Below, piece by piece: positions 1-12,137 of a stretch of 64,000 nt of DNA (the first letter of the stretch is position 1; each line of letters starts with the position of its first letter). The DNA is from Casuarina equisetifolia (Eukaryota; Streptophyta; Magnoliopsida; Fagales; Casuarinaceae): NCBI GenBank assembly GCA_028551475.1, contig CM052358.1, forward strand, positions 1,490,501-1,554,500. Reading direction: 5' to 3'. The notes beneath the pieces were generated by a model that saw only the letters and a list, made by a program, of their open reading frames with translations, was not told the origin of the DNA and did no database searches. The position numbers were made by a program, and so were the translations under genes.

Positions 1-120
1 CCAGGTACTTCTCAGTGTGATTTGATCACTTGCCAAATTGGTACAGATGTCACAAAAATAATGCCTCCTATGCTTTCTAAATGAATTAAATTGTACCCAT
101 TTGACCAACTTCCACATTCA

Positions 121-2870
121 TCAGTTCAGAAGGTGGTGTATCCATTTTTCCAAAACAACAGGTGAACCATACCAGGGTCTCAATTCATCATCTGAACCTA
201 CAGGTGAGTGGTAAACCCCATCCAAGCTAATGTTAAGTGCACCCTCCAGATGGGCTGATACTTCTGGCACAACCCATCTCCCCATACTTCAGCCTGCCCA
301 CATACCTGAGAAAATATGGTAGATATCATTATCAGAGTCATTATTTTAACGTGGAGTTAAATCTAGGACCTAAGTCTAAACTAATTAGTAATCAATTACT
401 GAGCTATTCGCTTGTTGATAATCTACCTTAAATTACTATCTAAATAACCAATATAAGTGAAATATGATGAAATGATCCATCAAGTTTAGAGCCTGAATTT
501 AACCTGCTTGTACCCTTGGCCAACAAAGCGGGCACGAAAGGTTGGTGCATCTGATTTTGATGTGCTGGAAGCAGCAAACTCGGAGATTGAGTGAGCATTG
601 TTATCAGGAACTGCAGACCCAACATCTGCTGTTGCATCGCCAAAGAGGCGAGCCCCCTGGATGTACCTGCATTTTGAGGTGCATTCAAGATTTCAGCACT
701 TCTAAGCAAGAAAATACAGGTAAAACTACTACATCAAGAACATCCTTAGGTTCAATGAACAGCTAGCACAAAGGATCTAAAGTCATATCTATGAAGTAGC
801 GCCGATTATTAGCACCAAGAATTGAAATGAATTTATATGCAAAAAGAAAAGAAGGACCTGATATTCCATTTACCTTCCAGCAACGCAAACATATTTCAGG
901 TCAGGAGTGTACACAGCTTTTGAGCAATATTTGTCAACGTAATCCAGGAGACCTCTGGTTTGATCAACGACGCCTGGCAAACCTTTTGGAGCTGGGCTGG
1001 GAAAATGAGAAGAAAAGAACAAATAAGAAGACATGTCTGATGGTTCTTCTGAGGATTAAATGTAAATTAAGCTAACGCATATAGAAGCACTGTAATAAAT
1101 CCCATAAAGCCAGTTCTAAGGATGCAGAAAAAGGAATGATATATAATCAGAAGTGACAAGATCCAAGAGTCATCAGTTATATAACCTACAGGTGGGGGGT
1201 TCCAAGAGTCAGTAACAGGGAAATGTGGGACAGTCCAAATTCTTCCATGTAAACTCGTGCAAGCCATCCTCCAGCTGAGTGTCCAATCACAGATAGAGTC
1301 CCACCTAGAACAAGATATTTTCCAGAAGTTCAGAAGCCGCCATTGTAAGCACATAAGTGCTTGGTGAAGAATTCAAATTTATAAAACAGGGGGCAGAGAA
1401 AGGAGAGACTCGGTGGATGGAATGGACCAAGTTTTGATGGTGCATTTGGCTGTGTTTCAAGGAAGAATAACTACTAAACAATAGAAATAGCTTTTTGTCC
1501 ACATCTCTTAACTTATCATTTTCATTCGTTTTCTTCATTTACTACAGATAGGTATGTATAATTCCCTTCAAAATGGAGCTCCTTCTGATCATAAAGGAAT
1601 GCAGGCATTCATAGGACATTTTACACTTTTCTGACAGATCTTTTCCACAAGACAAGAGTGTTTGAAAAGTTGCAGTATTGAAAGTTGGATTCTTTTTCTA
1701 CCCTCAAGGGAACACTTCTTTCGTGACACCTTATGCAGCAACTCCTTGCATCAATGCAGCAGCCGATGGTGAAGGCTCAAAAACTAAACCAGCTAGAGTC
1801 TAGAAAAAGCAAGAGGCAGAAAAGTAATGGAAATTGATCAGGTGAAGTCCCAAGCACTATAAGCAGAGATGAGAGTGAAACCAGTCATCTGATAGGTTGA
1901 CAGATCAAACCATATATGATCCTCACGTGTTAGGAGTCCATTACTCTATTTTCTTTGTCAAAGATATTATTCATCTTGGGCATTTACAGTATATAAAGGG
2001 TATGCATGGGTCCTCAGCGATGGAAGCGACGTGCAATTTATCCTTTTCCTTCGCTCTCTCAGCTTGTGTAGCTAGGAAGCTTTTCATCTCTAGTCGACTT
2101 GATTCTTGTTGCATAATTCGATAAAGAAATCCCAAACGGAGGACAATTGAAGAATAAAAAGAGATATTCAGGTGCATATATAATAAAAATAAACATTCAT
2201 GAGACGAAGAAGAAGAAGAAGAATTCATGTAAGTGCAGGCAGAGATACGAATAAACCTTGAGCGAGCTCCTTGGCCTCCTGAACAGCCTCATCTACTCTC
2301 TTCAAGTACCTGAGACCATTATGAACAATGCCGTTTGCTTAACCTTCAACCAAAGTCTGAGAGGAAGTTGCAGTGTTCTTTCCGGGGTTTTCCGATCAAC
2401 CTTCCGTTGGGTCTCCTGCCCAGCGAAAAAGCATACAAGAAACGGAAATCAAGAAAATACCAGTCGAGGACCGGGCGAGGACGGAGTGTGCCGCGCCAGT
2501 AGTTGGCGTCCAGCAAACCGGCGACGTTTCTGAACCAGTCAAGCCTCGACACCTTGGCAACCACAGTGGGCACACCGTACCGCTCTCTCAGAGTCACCTC
2601 CAACTTCCGGTAGTCCCCAGAGTTGTTTCCTAAGCCCTGCGGAGACACCCCAAGACGCAGTTACGCCGTTAATCTTAGTAAACACAGATAACAGAAGCCC
2701 AACAGAGACTGAGAAGAGGAACGCTTAACAGGAAGAATTACGGCCGGGCGGCAGCTGAGGGAAGAAGAAGAAGAAGAAGAAGAGAAGGAAGACGAGTCCT
2801 GAGATGGTGACGCTGTTGAGACTGAGGGGGAGGAACACAACGGTCTCAGCGGTGGCAAGGCCAAAGCCAT
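121..2870 (-). CDS. Alpha/beta hydrolase (PGAP1-like lipase-type), probably plastid-targeted, frame broken in last exon
   Basis: Seven exons on the minus strand: 2730-2870, 2461-2636, 2257-2309, 1190-1304, 874-996, 504-666 and 121-305. All junctions have GT-AG ends and matching phase. The first 40 residues are rich in Ser and Pro with few acidic residues, like a chloroplast transit peptide. Exon 2 begins GLGNNSGDY, a conserved N-terminal block of this plant hydrolase family. Exon 4 carries VIGHSAGGW, the nucleophile elbow, with Ser near residue 133; an Asp lies in VWGDG near 267 and a likely His in the YHSPVGSDDE block. The start at 2870 is the first ATG of exon 1. In exon 7 the frame slips at 273-275: VWGDG is followed by the conserved stretch only after a one-base shift, so as written the protein stops at 198. 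With the conserved frame it would end at 121 (about 318 residues). This may be a real truncation or a base-call error in a C run. Substrate is unknown. The Arabidopsis counterpart is probably At5g17670 (memory). Confidence 0.85.
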
Positions 2871-2891
2871 TGCCGATTCTCCACCACACAC

Positions 2892-5228
2892 GAATTACCA
2901 GATAACTTCCTTCTGTGCTCTGTATCTTTTTTTGTATGGTCGCTCAGTGTTCTGGCAGAGGAAGTGTGGAAGAACAGCTTCCACAATTTGAACAGTGGAG
3001 GTGCACTGGTGTTCTTACATCACTTGATCATTTATGCTTAAGGATTTGACGCTAAATAAAATCTCTTTAATACAGTTTTAAATATTTATGAATAAGATTT
3101 TATTTTTAATCTGTAACTTAAGTGTAAAACCTTTCCTAATATTAAACTTTGCTACTGAATTAATTAAAAATCTTTATTTACAAACATGAATTTGGTTTGT
3201 TACTTGTAAGAATAATTGTATACTTTCCAGACATTTGGGAAAAACTACTTTAATTTTTGGCAACAGTGGTGGCATTTACTTTACTAGTTATCCTTGTGGT
3301 GAGTTTATTTTATACAAGGGACCAAAAAAAGAAAAAAAGAAAACAAAAAAAGAAACTCTACTTGAGACATCATCCTAAGAGTTTACAAAATCCAAAAAAA
3401 AAAAAAATCATTATTTAATTGAAAAAATCCTTTAGTATATAAGAAATGTTTAATGCTTGTTACTCATAAGTTTTTTTTTTTTTTTGCTTGTTTATTAAAA
3501 AATAATGACAATATGAAAAATTTTATTAATAATATCAAAATTGAATGTAATAACTATACATTGTAAAAATATAAAGAATAAGGCATAAATCTAAATAAAT
3601 CCTCTAATATTCTCAACATTCTTCCAACATATAGTTTATAGTTGAGAATTTTATTATGTTTATTGGATTGAATTTTTCTTGACAGAATTCACCCATTCTG
3701 ATCATTTCTTCCAAAATGCAGGTGGAACAAGGCGGCCATTAAAACATGGAAGATAGGAGTTGGAATGATGCAGCAGGAACTAGCCACAGGGACTCTTGAA
3801 CTAATGGCATATGATCCCCAAGATATAAGCCTTGAATCTTTTGAGTTACTCAACCCCGATAGCCCCATTGGATGCACAAACACAGCAAATCATCAGGGGT
3901 TCTTCAGAACGGTCTGCACATCAAAATGTTGAAGGGCAGTAACCAGGCCTTCTGCAACACAGGAGAAGATGTGCTGATTTCCCACTCAAAATATATGCTA
4001 GAAGCCTCACCAAGACCCCAGCAGAAGCTGTCCTAATATTCTTACTAAGTCATACTGGCAGATAGGCCTGAGCAACCTGCAATATCAATCAACATGAAAA
4101 AATTTGAATGAGCAAAAGAAATCAGGCAAATCATTTGAATTTCTTTTAAATGTGCAGCATGCAGTCTCAAGTATCCAAAAATTATTCCATTGACATTGAG
4201 TACTAGTCTAATTCCACACACCACTGCCATGCTAAAAGGAAGCTTCTGTTGTTGTTTAGTCTTTTGCAATATCTTTGGTTCCATTCTCTCTTTCCAAATT
4301 AAAGGAGGCAAATTTTGCTGCTGGATGAATAGGAAACAAGTTGACCACACCTTCATGTTGTTGGGATATAGCCGTTTAGATCATGAGATACAATAGGCTT
4401 CAAATACCTTCCATAAAACTGTAAACTATGCCAACCGCAGAAAACGTATAATCTAGTGTGCTCTAGAAAGAAAGGGGAAAAAAGAAGAAGAAGTAATTAC
4501 CGCTTGCAAGTTAGGTGAAAAGTATTGATTCTAGCCATGACAGTGAAGAACCAAGCTAACAGAGAACTGGTGGTCGAAATGTTATCTTACGAGCGTGAAA
4601 GACTATATTCTGGTTACTCACACATTGCCAACTCAAGCAAGAGCTAAGCTTTTTGCCTAAATTAGAACACTCCCCCTAACTTCTCAAATGAAAGAGGGAG
4701 AAAAAGATGGAAAAAAAAGAGTCCAAGAATAGTCACATTGGTATAACCATATATGTGATTTAGAATCATCGTAAATATCTGCTAATTGTGTACTTCCATT
4801 CGTTTATTCTCGAGAGACAAGATTTCTGACCGAAACTTAACTTCCGAATGCTAGAAACCAGTGTAAGGAAAAACCATAAAGAATTGAAAAAATATAAAAA
4901 TAGCCTGCAAATACTCGTATTGCGTGCTGATCCATAAAGATAACAACTTTAATACAAACAAGAGAAGAACAACAATCTAGTAGGTATACTTATTACTGTT
5001 ACAGATTACAGGCAAACGCATTTGCAAAAATCCTACGATCAGGGTGCAACATTTAAGAAGCTCTACCATTAGATGATTGAACATAGTAAACAGTGAGAAG
5101 AGTAAGATATTAGAATTCACACATCATATCGAAGGAGATGGAAAATGAGATTTTACCGGGAAGAACAATTGTATGCATCCTCATGTTATCGGGATCAAAC
5201 AAACCAGTCAGCTGTATACCAAAAACAA
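2892..5228. other. Intergenic or PPR 3' flank, no gene recognised
   Basis: AT-rich from 2900 to 3690, with homopolymer A and T runs near 3320-3490. From about 3690 to 4400 base composition is more even and minus-strand reading frames of 64 and 103 codons occur, but they resemble no family I know and lack convincing splice sites. The stretch could be the 3' untranslated region of the PPR gene upstream on the same strand, or decayed transposon sequence. Confidence 0.4.
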
Positions 5229-6662
5229 CTAAGGTCTCCTTGGTCTAGCTCGTATCTTCCTGATCAAGTAGTCCTCCAAAGCAACACCTGCCTCCACAAT
5301 TCTAGTGTGAGGCGTTATTTCTATCTTCAAAAGCTCATTCAAAACCTCTCCCATTTTTTCTATCTCTTCCGTTTCACAAATCCTAGGAGTTATTATCATC
5401 CAAGTGTCCACATGAGGGCTTTCTCCATGCTTTAGCGCTTCCCCTAGAACTCCACAAGCTTCTTCAACTCTACCCACATTACAAAAACCCTTCACCAAGG
5501 CATGAACAACCGAGAAATGTGGAGAAAACCCTTTTGATATCATTTCCTCCATATAATTCTTTGCTTCATCAAGCATCCCCTGCTCACATAAGCCATTAAC
5601 TAAAGTTCGGTACGAGACCAGGTTTGGCAAGCAGCCATTTGATGCCATATCCTCCAGAACCTTACGAGCATCATTTGCACGTCCTTCTCTGCAAAATCCT
5701 AAGATTACGGTGTTATAGTGAACGATATCGGGGTTGCACCCTTTAACTTTCATTCTACAGAGAAGCTTGTACGCCTCCCTTAGCTTCTTCTTCCGACACA
5801 AACTATTCAACAAAGTGGAATAGCTCAACGTGTCCGGCACAAACCCTTTGTTCAACATGTCCTCCAACAGGTCCACCGCCGTATTCACTTGACTCTTCCT
5901 ACACAACCCCTGCATTAGAATGCGATAGGACTCCACGTCCGGAACCAAGTTCCTCTTAAACATTTCGTTGAACAGTTGGTAAGCAATACTAATATTCCCG
6001 CCGAGACACAACGCTTGCATCAAAAGGTTGTACGATTTCGTATTGGGTTCCACCCCGTACCTATGCGCATTCCTGAAAAGATCGAAAGCGGGGCGGACGT
6101 AGCTCCGGTTAGCTACGAGAAATTCAAGAATGCGATTCAAGTGTTTGACGGAAGGCTTACAATTGAACCCCATCATGGTGTAGAAGGTCTTAAGCACCTT
6201 ATCGGGTAAATTAGCCTCGGCGTAGAGTTTGATGAGGTAGGAGAAGAGGGTGGGAGTGACGGGGTACGCATCGTCTTTGAGGCGAACTAGAAGGCGGTCG
6301 ATGAGAGAGAAGTATCCAGAGCGGCCGAGTTTGAGTATAAGAATGAGGTAGGAAGAGTAAGAGTGCCGGAAGTTGGGTTGGTCGGAAGCATAGTCGAAGA
6401 TTTCTTTGGCGAGGAGAGGATCTTCTTGCGCGGCGATGAGCTTCTGGACTCTAGATGGAGACCCAACTGGGGATTTCGATTTGGAATTGAAATTCGAATT
6501 GCGGGGTTCTTCTTCTTCTTCTCGTTGTCGTCTTCGGTTTCGCGGAATCGATGAGTGAAAGAAGAAAGACAGGATTTTCCATGGAAAATCAGGAAAACTG
6601 ATGATTCTGGCAATCACAGTTGAGTGGGAACCAGCGACTGGAGTGATTCTCATTCTGAACAT
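5229..6662 (-). CDS. P-class pentatricopeptide repeat protein, organelle-targeted
   Basis: Intronless 477-codon frame, as is usual for plant PPR genes. From about residue 102 to 450 it consists of back-to-back 35-residue units; clear units begin near residues 207, 242, 277, 312, 347, 382 and 417, each opening with patterns such as NTKSYNLLMQALC, DVESYRILMQGLC and DTLSYSTLLNSLC. All units have canonical P length and there is no E, DYW or SMR tail, so it is a P-class RNA-binding protein that should stabilise, splice or help translate an organelle transcript. The first 40 residues contain Arg and hydrophobic residues but almost no acid, consistent with a mitochondrial or plastid presequence; a Glu-rich linker follows at about 47-53. 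It appears related to Arabidopsis At4g01400, annotated as mitochondrial (memory). A second Met at residue 4 could also start. The RNA target cannot be deduced here. Confidence 0.93.
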   Translation of the reverse strand: MFRMRITPVAGSHSTVIARIISFPDFPWKILSFFFHSSIPRNRRRQREEEEEPRNSNFNSKSKSPVGSPSRVQKLIAAQEDPLLAKEIFDYASDQPNFRHSYSSYLILILKLGRSGYFSLIDRLLVRLKDDAYPVTPTLFSYLIKLYAEANLPDKVLKTFYTMMGFNCKPSVKHLNRILEFLVANRSYVRPAFDLFRNAHRYGVEPNTKSYNLLMQALCLGGNISIAYQLFNEMFKRNLVPDVESYRILMQGLCRKSQVNTAVDLLEDMLNKGFVPDTLSYSTLLNSLCRKKKLREAYKLLCRMKVKGCNPDIVHYNTVILGFCREGRANDARKVLEDMASNGCLPNLVSYRTLVNGLCEQGMLDEAKNYMEEMISKGFSPHFSVVHALVKGFCNVGRVEEACGVLGEALKHGESPHVDTWMIITPRICETEEIEKMGEVLNELLKIEITPHTRIVEAGVALEDYLIRKIRARPRRP

Positions 6663-6791
6663 CGAAAGAAAGCCATTCTTGTCTTATTAATGTGCTTATT
6701 AATAGTATGGTAAAACGACGACGTTGGATATTGGATAGTTAGGAAGATAAAAGGTAGGACAGTTCGTTAAACAAGCCCAGCCAACGGGGAA
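6663..6791. promoter_or_regulatory. Short bidirectional promoter region between PPR and tRNA methyltransferase genes
   Basis: The two start codons are head to head and only 129 bp apart, so both promoters and 5' untranslated regions must share or overlap this interval or lie in the coding ends. It contains an AT-rich core around 6680-6715 and no other gene. Confidence 0.6.
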
Positions 6792-9263
6792 ATGGGTGCC
6801 GCGTCTTCTTCCCCAAGCATATGGCGCTACGTTTACGGCGGCGCCGGCGAACTGGCGGTCAGAAGGGCGCTAAAGGAAGCCCTTTGCTCACTGCTAGTGA
6901 GGATACCGCCGCCGTGTCGTCCCCTCTGTTGCTGTACGAGACTGGGAACAGCCGGTGCGAAAGAGCAGCCTTGTCTCAGGAGCACGGACCTGGTGGCGCT
7001 GGAATACGCCGACCTCGATCTCACCAACAAGGTTTCCGAGGTTAGTGGTGTCTCCCTGTGTTCCTCGATGGCCCCTTCTAACTGGGTATTAAGATTGTCA
7101 TCAATATGTGCTTTCAAAGATTCAATTTTTGAAAGAAAACGAAGAAGGGGATGTTTCGTTTGATTGAACTGGAAAGTTGTTTCTGGGATTGCAGGAGTTA
7201 GGTCATGTCAGAATCCGGCAACATGTCAACCCTCTAAGTTCTTCGTTCTCTGTATGTAGTGCAAAGTTATTTTTACGTTTTGTTTCTGAGCTTAACTGTC
7301 AGTAATGGGGGTCCTCCATATCCGGCTAGGTGCCTGCACGAATACCGGACTGGAATCAAGTCTTCAGGGACCCGACATTACCTCTCATGGTAGATATCGG
7401 TAGCGGTAATGTGTTACTAATCATGTTTCGTTCTGAATGCAAATTCTAATATCCAAGTTCAAGGGGATAAAAGGTTTGCCTAGAAGTTTTTTTCTTCCAA
7501 ATTTGTTTTCAAGATTCCTTCAGCAAGCCCTTATGAACGCCATTGTAGAGATTTTTGGATACTAAGGTAAAGTTGAAATGACAAAGTGATAAAAGATACA
7601 CAAATAGTGTGGCAAAGGTGATATGCATGTAAATACTGTGACTATGCCTAAGTTTTTAGCAGAAGAATGAATAAAACTGAGATAACATCTGAATTTATGA
7701 CTTGGAAACCACAGATGGTTCTATGGGGTGCTTTTTCAAGTTCAGTTGTAGTCACAGATAACACAAGCTTGAGGTGCTCTTCAAGCGACGAGCTTCTCCT
7801 TCCTGTCTTTCAGAAAAATTAGCTATCAACTCTTGAATTTCATATTTCCCAGACAGATCTTCATACATCTATTCATTTCCTGAAATAGATTACATGAAAG
7901 CTAGAGAAAGAGGGAGGACGAGAGACAGAAACCATTGACCCTCGCGTCTTTATTATTCTACCTGCATTGGTTAATCCTTGCAGAAAGGGACCGGAAATAT
8001 TGACAGATTTGCTGACTTATTTTCTGATCCTTGTTCTTATGAGTGAATAGTTTGGCATCATTATCAGTCATCTGGGAGGATACATAGGTGCGTATTTCTT
8101 CAGTTTATCTAAAGATAAAAGATATTTGCAGGTAGTGGCAGATTTCTCTTGTGGCTTGCAAAAAGAAACCCTGAAGTGAGAAATTATTTGGGACTGGAAA
8201 TCCGGCAGAAAGTATGGGAACAAAAACCCTTGGCCCTTTAAGTAATTGAGAATTCTTCTGATTAGGTTCTAGTCCCCATCTTCATGGAGTTTCCGAGCTT
8301 CATTTCTATGTAGTAACATAAAATATCCACATGCAGCTGGTTAACCGTGCCAACTTCTGGACAAAGGAGCTAGCTCTTAGAAATGTGTATGTCCTCCAAG
8401 ACTTCATTTTAGAAAGTGAAAAACAAGAAACCAACTGTTTACCATTTTGGCACTGAATAATGGATTGCTTCAACTTAATTGCAGGCATTTCCTGTTTGCA
8501 AATGCCACAGTTTCTTTTGATCATCTAGTTTCTTCATATCCTGGACCCTTGTGGCTAGTCTCAATCCTGGTGAGAGTTTCTTTTTGATTTAATTCCTGAA
8601 GGATCTTCTGCAACTTATTGTTCTTAGTCCAGATGAGACTGATGAATCCATCATATGTGCCAAAACTGATTCTTAGATATTCATATGCAGTGCCCAGATC
8701 CGCATTTTAAGAAAAGGCATCGTAAAAGAAGGGTTCTGCAGAGTCCTCTAGTGGATTCCATCTTAAAGAATTTAATGCATGGCGGACAGGTATGTGATGT
8801 TGATATTCATCACAGCTATTCATTTCCTTATCAAAGCCTCCTAACTATCATCCAAATTGATCGAATTTATCTATGGAAACTTAAGAAATTTTCTTTCCCA
8901 GCTGTCATCTTTTATCTTCAGTGTGCAAAGCATCATCTTCAATCTGCTGCAACTGAGTGTATTAATGACCTTAAAGTTCCATTATAAACACTAAGCATGT
9001 CTGAATCTCAAGATTTATAGTTCTGCTTGGGGCAGGTATTCATACAGTCCGATGTGCTTGAAGTGGCACTTGACATGAGAAATCAGTTTGATGCTGCAGA
9101 GGATGTTCTTCACCACATCGATTCCTTCAACCAGAGTGTGTTATGTGACCCGGAGGGATGGGTATTGAGCAACCCCATGGGGATAAGGACAGAAAGAGAG
9201 ATTCATGCAGAGTTTGAAGGTGCAAAAATTTTCAGAAGGTTGTACCAGAAATGGAGTAATTGA
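6792..9263 (+). CDS. tRNA (guanine-N7-)-methyltransferase, TrmB family
   Basis: Eight exons: 6792-7040, 7195-7251, 7330-7405, 8132-8211, 8337-8386, 8485-8569, 8691-8789 and 9036-9263, all GT-AG and phase-consistent, giving 307 residues. The enzyme transfers methyl from S-adenosylmethionine to N7 of guanine 46 in the tRNA variable loop. Visible signatures are LVALEYADLDL and ELGHVRIRQHVNPLSSSFS before the core, the SAM-binding loop VDIGSGSGRFLLW near residues 123-135, the tRNA-binding and catalytic PDPHFKKRHRKRRVLQ near 201-216, and the C-terminal SNPMGIRTERE block. The first 70 residues are poorly conserved and probably a plastid transit peptide. Exon 1 is also open in a second frame from an ATG at 6821 (MALRLRRRRRTGG), which looks more like a transit peptide, but only the frame from 6792 joins the conserved body without an indel. 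Probable Arabidopsis counterpart At5g17660 (memory). Confidence 0.93.
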
Positions 9264-10720
9264 TCAAAGGCTCTTCAGTCTTGTGTTGTGGGGTGCCCTG
9301 AGCTGCAAGCAGGACTATATGACGACCAAAGATTGAGCTGATGACAGAGTCTGGGGATGATCATCCATTCAAAGCTTGATTTTTCTGAGAAAGTGCATTG
9401 ACAATATTTGGGATTAGGTCGCTGTTTGGCTCACTGACAATATTTGGAAGTTTAATTTAATACCATAAGTAAACAAATCCTATCATCATAGTTGATCTTT
9501 TCCTCGTCCTGCCTTGAGTTTATTTATACTATGTAGTTGATTAGAGCTTCCTAATAGTTCTTATTTCATTTTCTGTGGGAAAGAACAGAAATAAACAGAC
9601 ATGCACTTTATATCAAAATATTCTTACAAATTTATTGGGGATTCTGATCATATCAAACTCCTTCATTTCTTTGCAATTATGCCACTTCGTGTTTAACAAC
9701 TTAGTTTACCTCCTAAACTTTTAAAAATCAATGATGGGTAATTGATTTTTGCTAGTAAAGGCTTCAAAACCTTAAATCTTTTTAACATAAAGAAAATAAT
9801 TCTTCTTCTAATGCGAATGGTTAGGTTTTGAAACTTGTGTACTCTATAATAATGAATTGTATCTATAAAACTTGTCAAAATCTTTTTTTTTTTTTCCTTG
9901 TTTATCATGCCTCAAAATGTTTGTTCAAAATTTACTTTTCTTTTTGAAGAAAAGTATACTTCTATAGTTTGATCACTATTTTAAAGTAAATTCATCTAAA
10001 ATTAATTACGCATTGTTAGAAAGTTGATTTTCTCGTGTTTATAAGAATGATGTAATTTCTTAATACATGAGCAATCAATAATTACTCTAAATTGTAAAAC
10101 TACAGATTTCATAAGTGATGGTATAAAAAAGATTTACCTAAATTACAGGTTATTGCAAGATCTTATTAATATGTACTACTGATTATAATATTGTTTCTTA
10201 ATTTAAGAAAATAATAATTTACTTATATATAATATTGTTTCGATAATTTGAAAAGATTCTGACATTATTATAGTGAATATTTTATGTGACTATATCTTCC
10301 TATTATTATTTAATACTTTTTCATCTTGCTCTTCTTGTTCTCCGCCCATCCTTGGTATCTTATTCTCTCGTGAAGATAAGCCACGTAAAACGCATGCAAG
10401 GTATGGCCGACAGCATTGTCCATCCGAGCACAAGCACGATACCGACAGTGTCATCAGTGTCAAAATTCACCCATCGTCGCCTTCCGATCACCTTGCTGGA
10501 ACTTTTTCAGATTCACACCAATGGATTAACTGCTCCAACTCGCTTTTCAAAAAGAAAGCTGATGCGCTGGAGGGTTGTTCCGTCTGATAATATTGTCTTT
10601 TTCTGTTCATTGATCGTCAATGGCGGGTGTTTGACCCGACATGACCAAATGTAAAATTTTGTCTTTTACTTGACCAAAATATGAACAGACGGGGATCCTT
10701 GTACATTTGGTTTGCCAATG
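9264..10720. other. Intergenic, AT-rich
   Basis: The 3' untranslated region of the methyltransferase gene, then an AT-rich stretch from about 9600 to 10300 with no coding signal. A 122-codon frame at 10286-10654 matches no known family. It lies upstream of the GYPPQ gene promoter. Confidence 0.5.
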
Positions 10721-10727
10721 ACGGCTG

Positions 10728-10925
10728 AGCGCGCGTGGCGTGATCTTTACTCCATGATTTCCCATCAAGACGAGCTCACCGGATCAGAATCTAAAAAGAG
10801 TCGTGCTTGCTTTATTCGTGGAGATAAGAGTAGACGCGTTGAAGCGACGCGTTTGCCCGGGACCGGACGTGAACGATTCTGGGAAAGGTAAAGGGACGCG
10901 TCCTTGGCGCGGACTATTAAAGAGG
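10728..10925 (+). promoter_or_regulatory. GC-rich promoter of the GYPPQ gene with CGCG boxes
   Basis: In otherwise AT-rich surroundings this stretch holds three copies of ACGCGT (10834-10839, 10847-10852, 10896-10901) and a GCGCGT near 10731. All fit VCGCGB, the binding site of calmodulin-binding CAMTA transcription factors. An AT-rich CTATTAAAG box follows near 10914. An inferred noncoding first exon ends at a GT donor after 10999, with its acceptor at 12111-12114 just before the start codon. The link to stress or calcium control is an inference from the motif. Confidence 0.45.
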
Positions 10926-12137
10926 GGAAGCACTTCTGAGAAATCTGGGATTTCTTGTTTGGGAAGTCGAAATACTGTTTGAGGCGCCCGTTTTCTCTGG
11001 TATTTTTCGTTGTTTCGATTGATTGTCTCACCTCTAAAGGTTTTTCAGTTTCTGATCTTCTAAAGTTGAAGCAATACTCGTATTGCTTCCATTTGTGCTT
11101 TTTTTGTTATGAAATCCATGGAAGATATATTGCGATGTAGGTTGTCAATAACATGGCAAATACACAAACATGTCGCCAGAATTAGCCTGGTTTTGTTGAG
11201 CAATTTAGGGGACATCCACCAGAGAATGATTTGGTAGGAAGAAATATGAAGAGTCATCCCAATCTTGTCCCAGTTTGGTTTTTTAATTTGTTGTGATCTT
11301 CGGGTAGCCTTTGTGGAGATCGTGATGACAGTATGAAGTCATTCTGTGAGAGCCAAGGCTTGTTTTTTTGTATATGTTTTCTCATGGTCCTTATTCCCTG
11401 CTTCTGTTCTTGTGACTGGCTGATGATTTTTTTTTTTTTAACAATTAGGTAAAGGCAGAGGGAATTAGTGTGTCGAACCTCAGCCATTTAGGCTGCGAGC
11501 CACCGGTAGCTCAAGTAAGACTGAGATCCCCTGATAGCTTCACTTGAACTTCTAGACGGCCAGAGGTTGTGATAGATGTAAAGGAGAGGATAGAGGATCA
11601 GAATATTGGGAAAATTCCAGAGTTACAAAGCTTTTTAACAGTAAAATAACATAAGCTAGTTGTTCTAACAAAAGGAAAAGAACTTGATGTTTAGCTGCCT
11701 GGTCATTGCCTTTCCGATGGATCTATTGAGATATTTTTAACAAAAGAATAACAAATAATTTGATTACAAGTTTGTATATTTTAGATTGCGTCGTTCCTCA
11801 TTATGAGGTTGTTTTCAAGTGAGGGTTTGAGTAATTTGTTTATATGTTGCTTTAGACAAATTGATAAATGTATCTTTCCTTTTTATGCCTGGCATGATTT
11901 CCAAAGAACTTGCGAATGAAGATACGTTTGGCATTGCACAACCAATATTCTTTGTTTTGACATTTTCTAATCTCTCTTCCTATATTTTAAGAAACAGAAA
12001 CAGTATTAGAAAGGTTTTGGATCTTTCCCCATTGATTGATTTACATCAACTACAAATGGCCGACAACTTTGTTTGATTAGTGGCCCTAACAGCCCAGTGT
12101 TTACAGTCTTGCAGCATCAATTTCAAGTTGAAGAAAA

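Noticed and set aside
10273-10654. Two overlapping frames of 104 and 122 codons upstream of the GYPPQ gene
   Set aside because: They overlap each other in different frames, lack a family match and lie in a promoter-side region.
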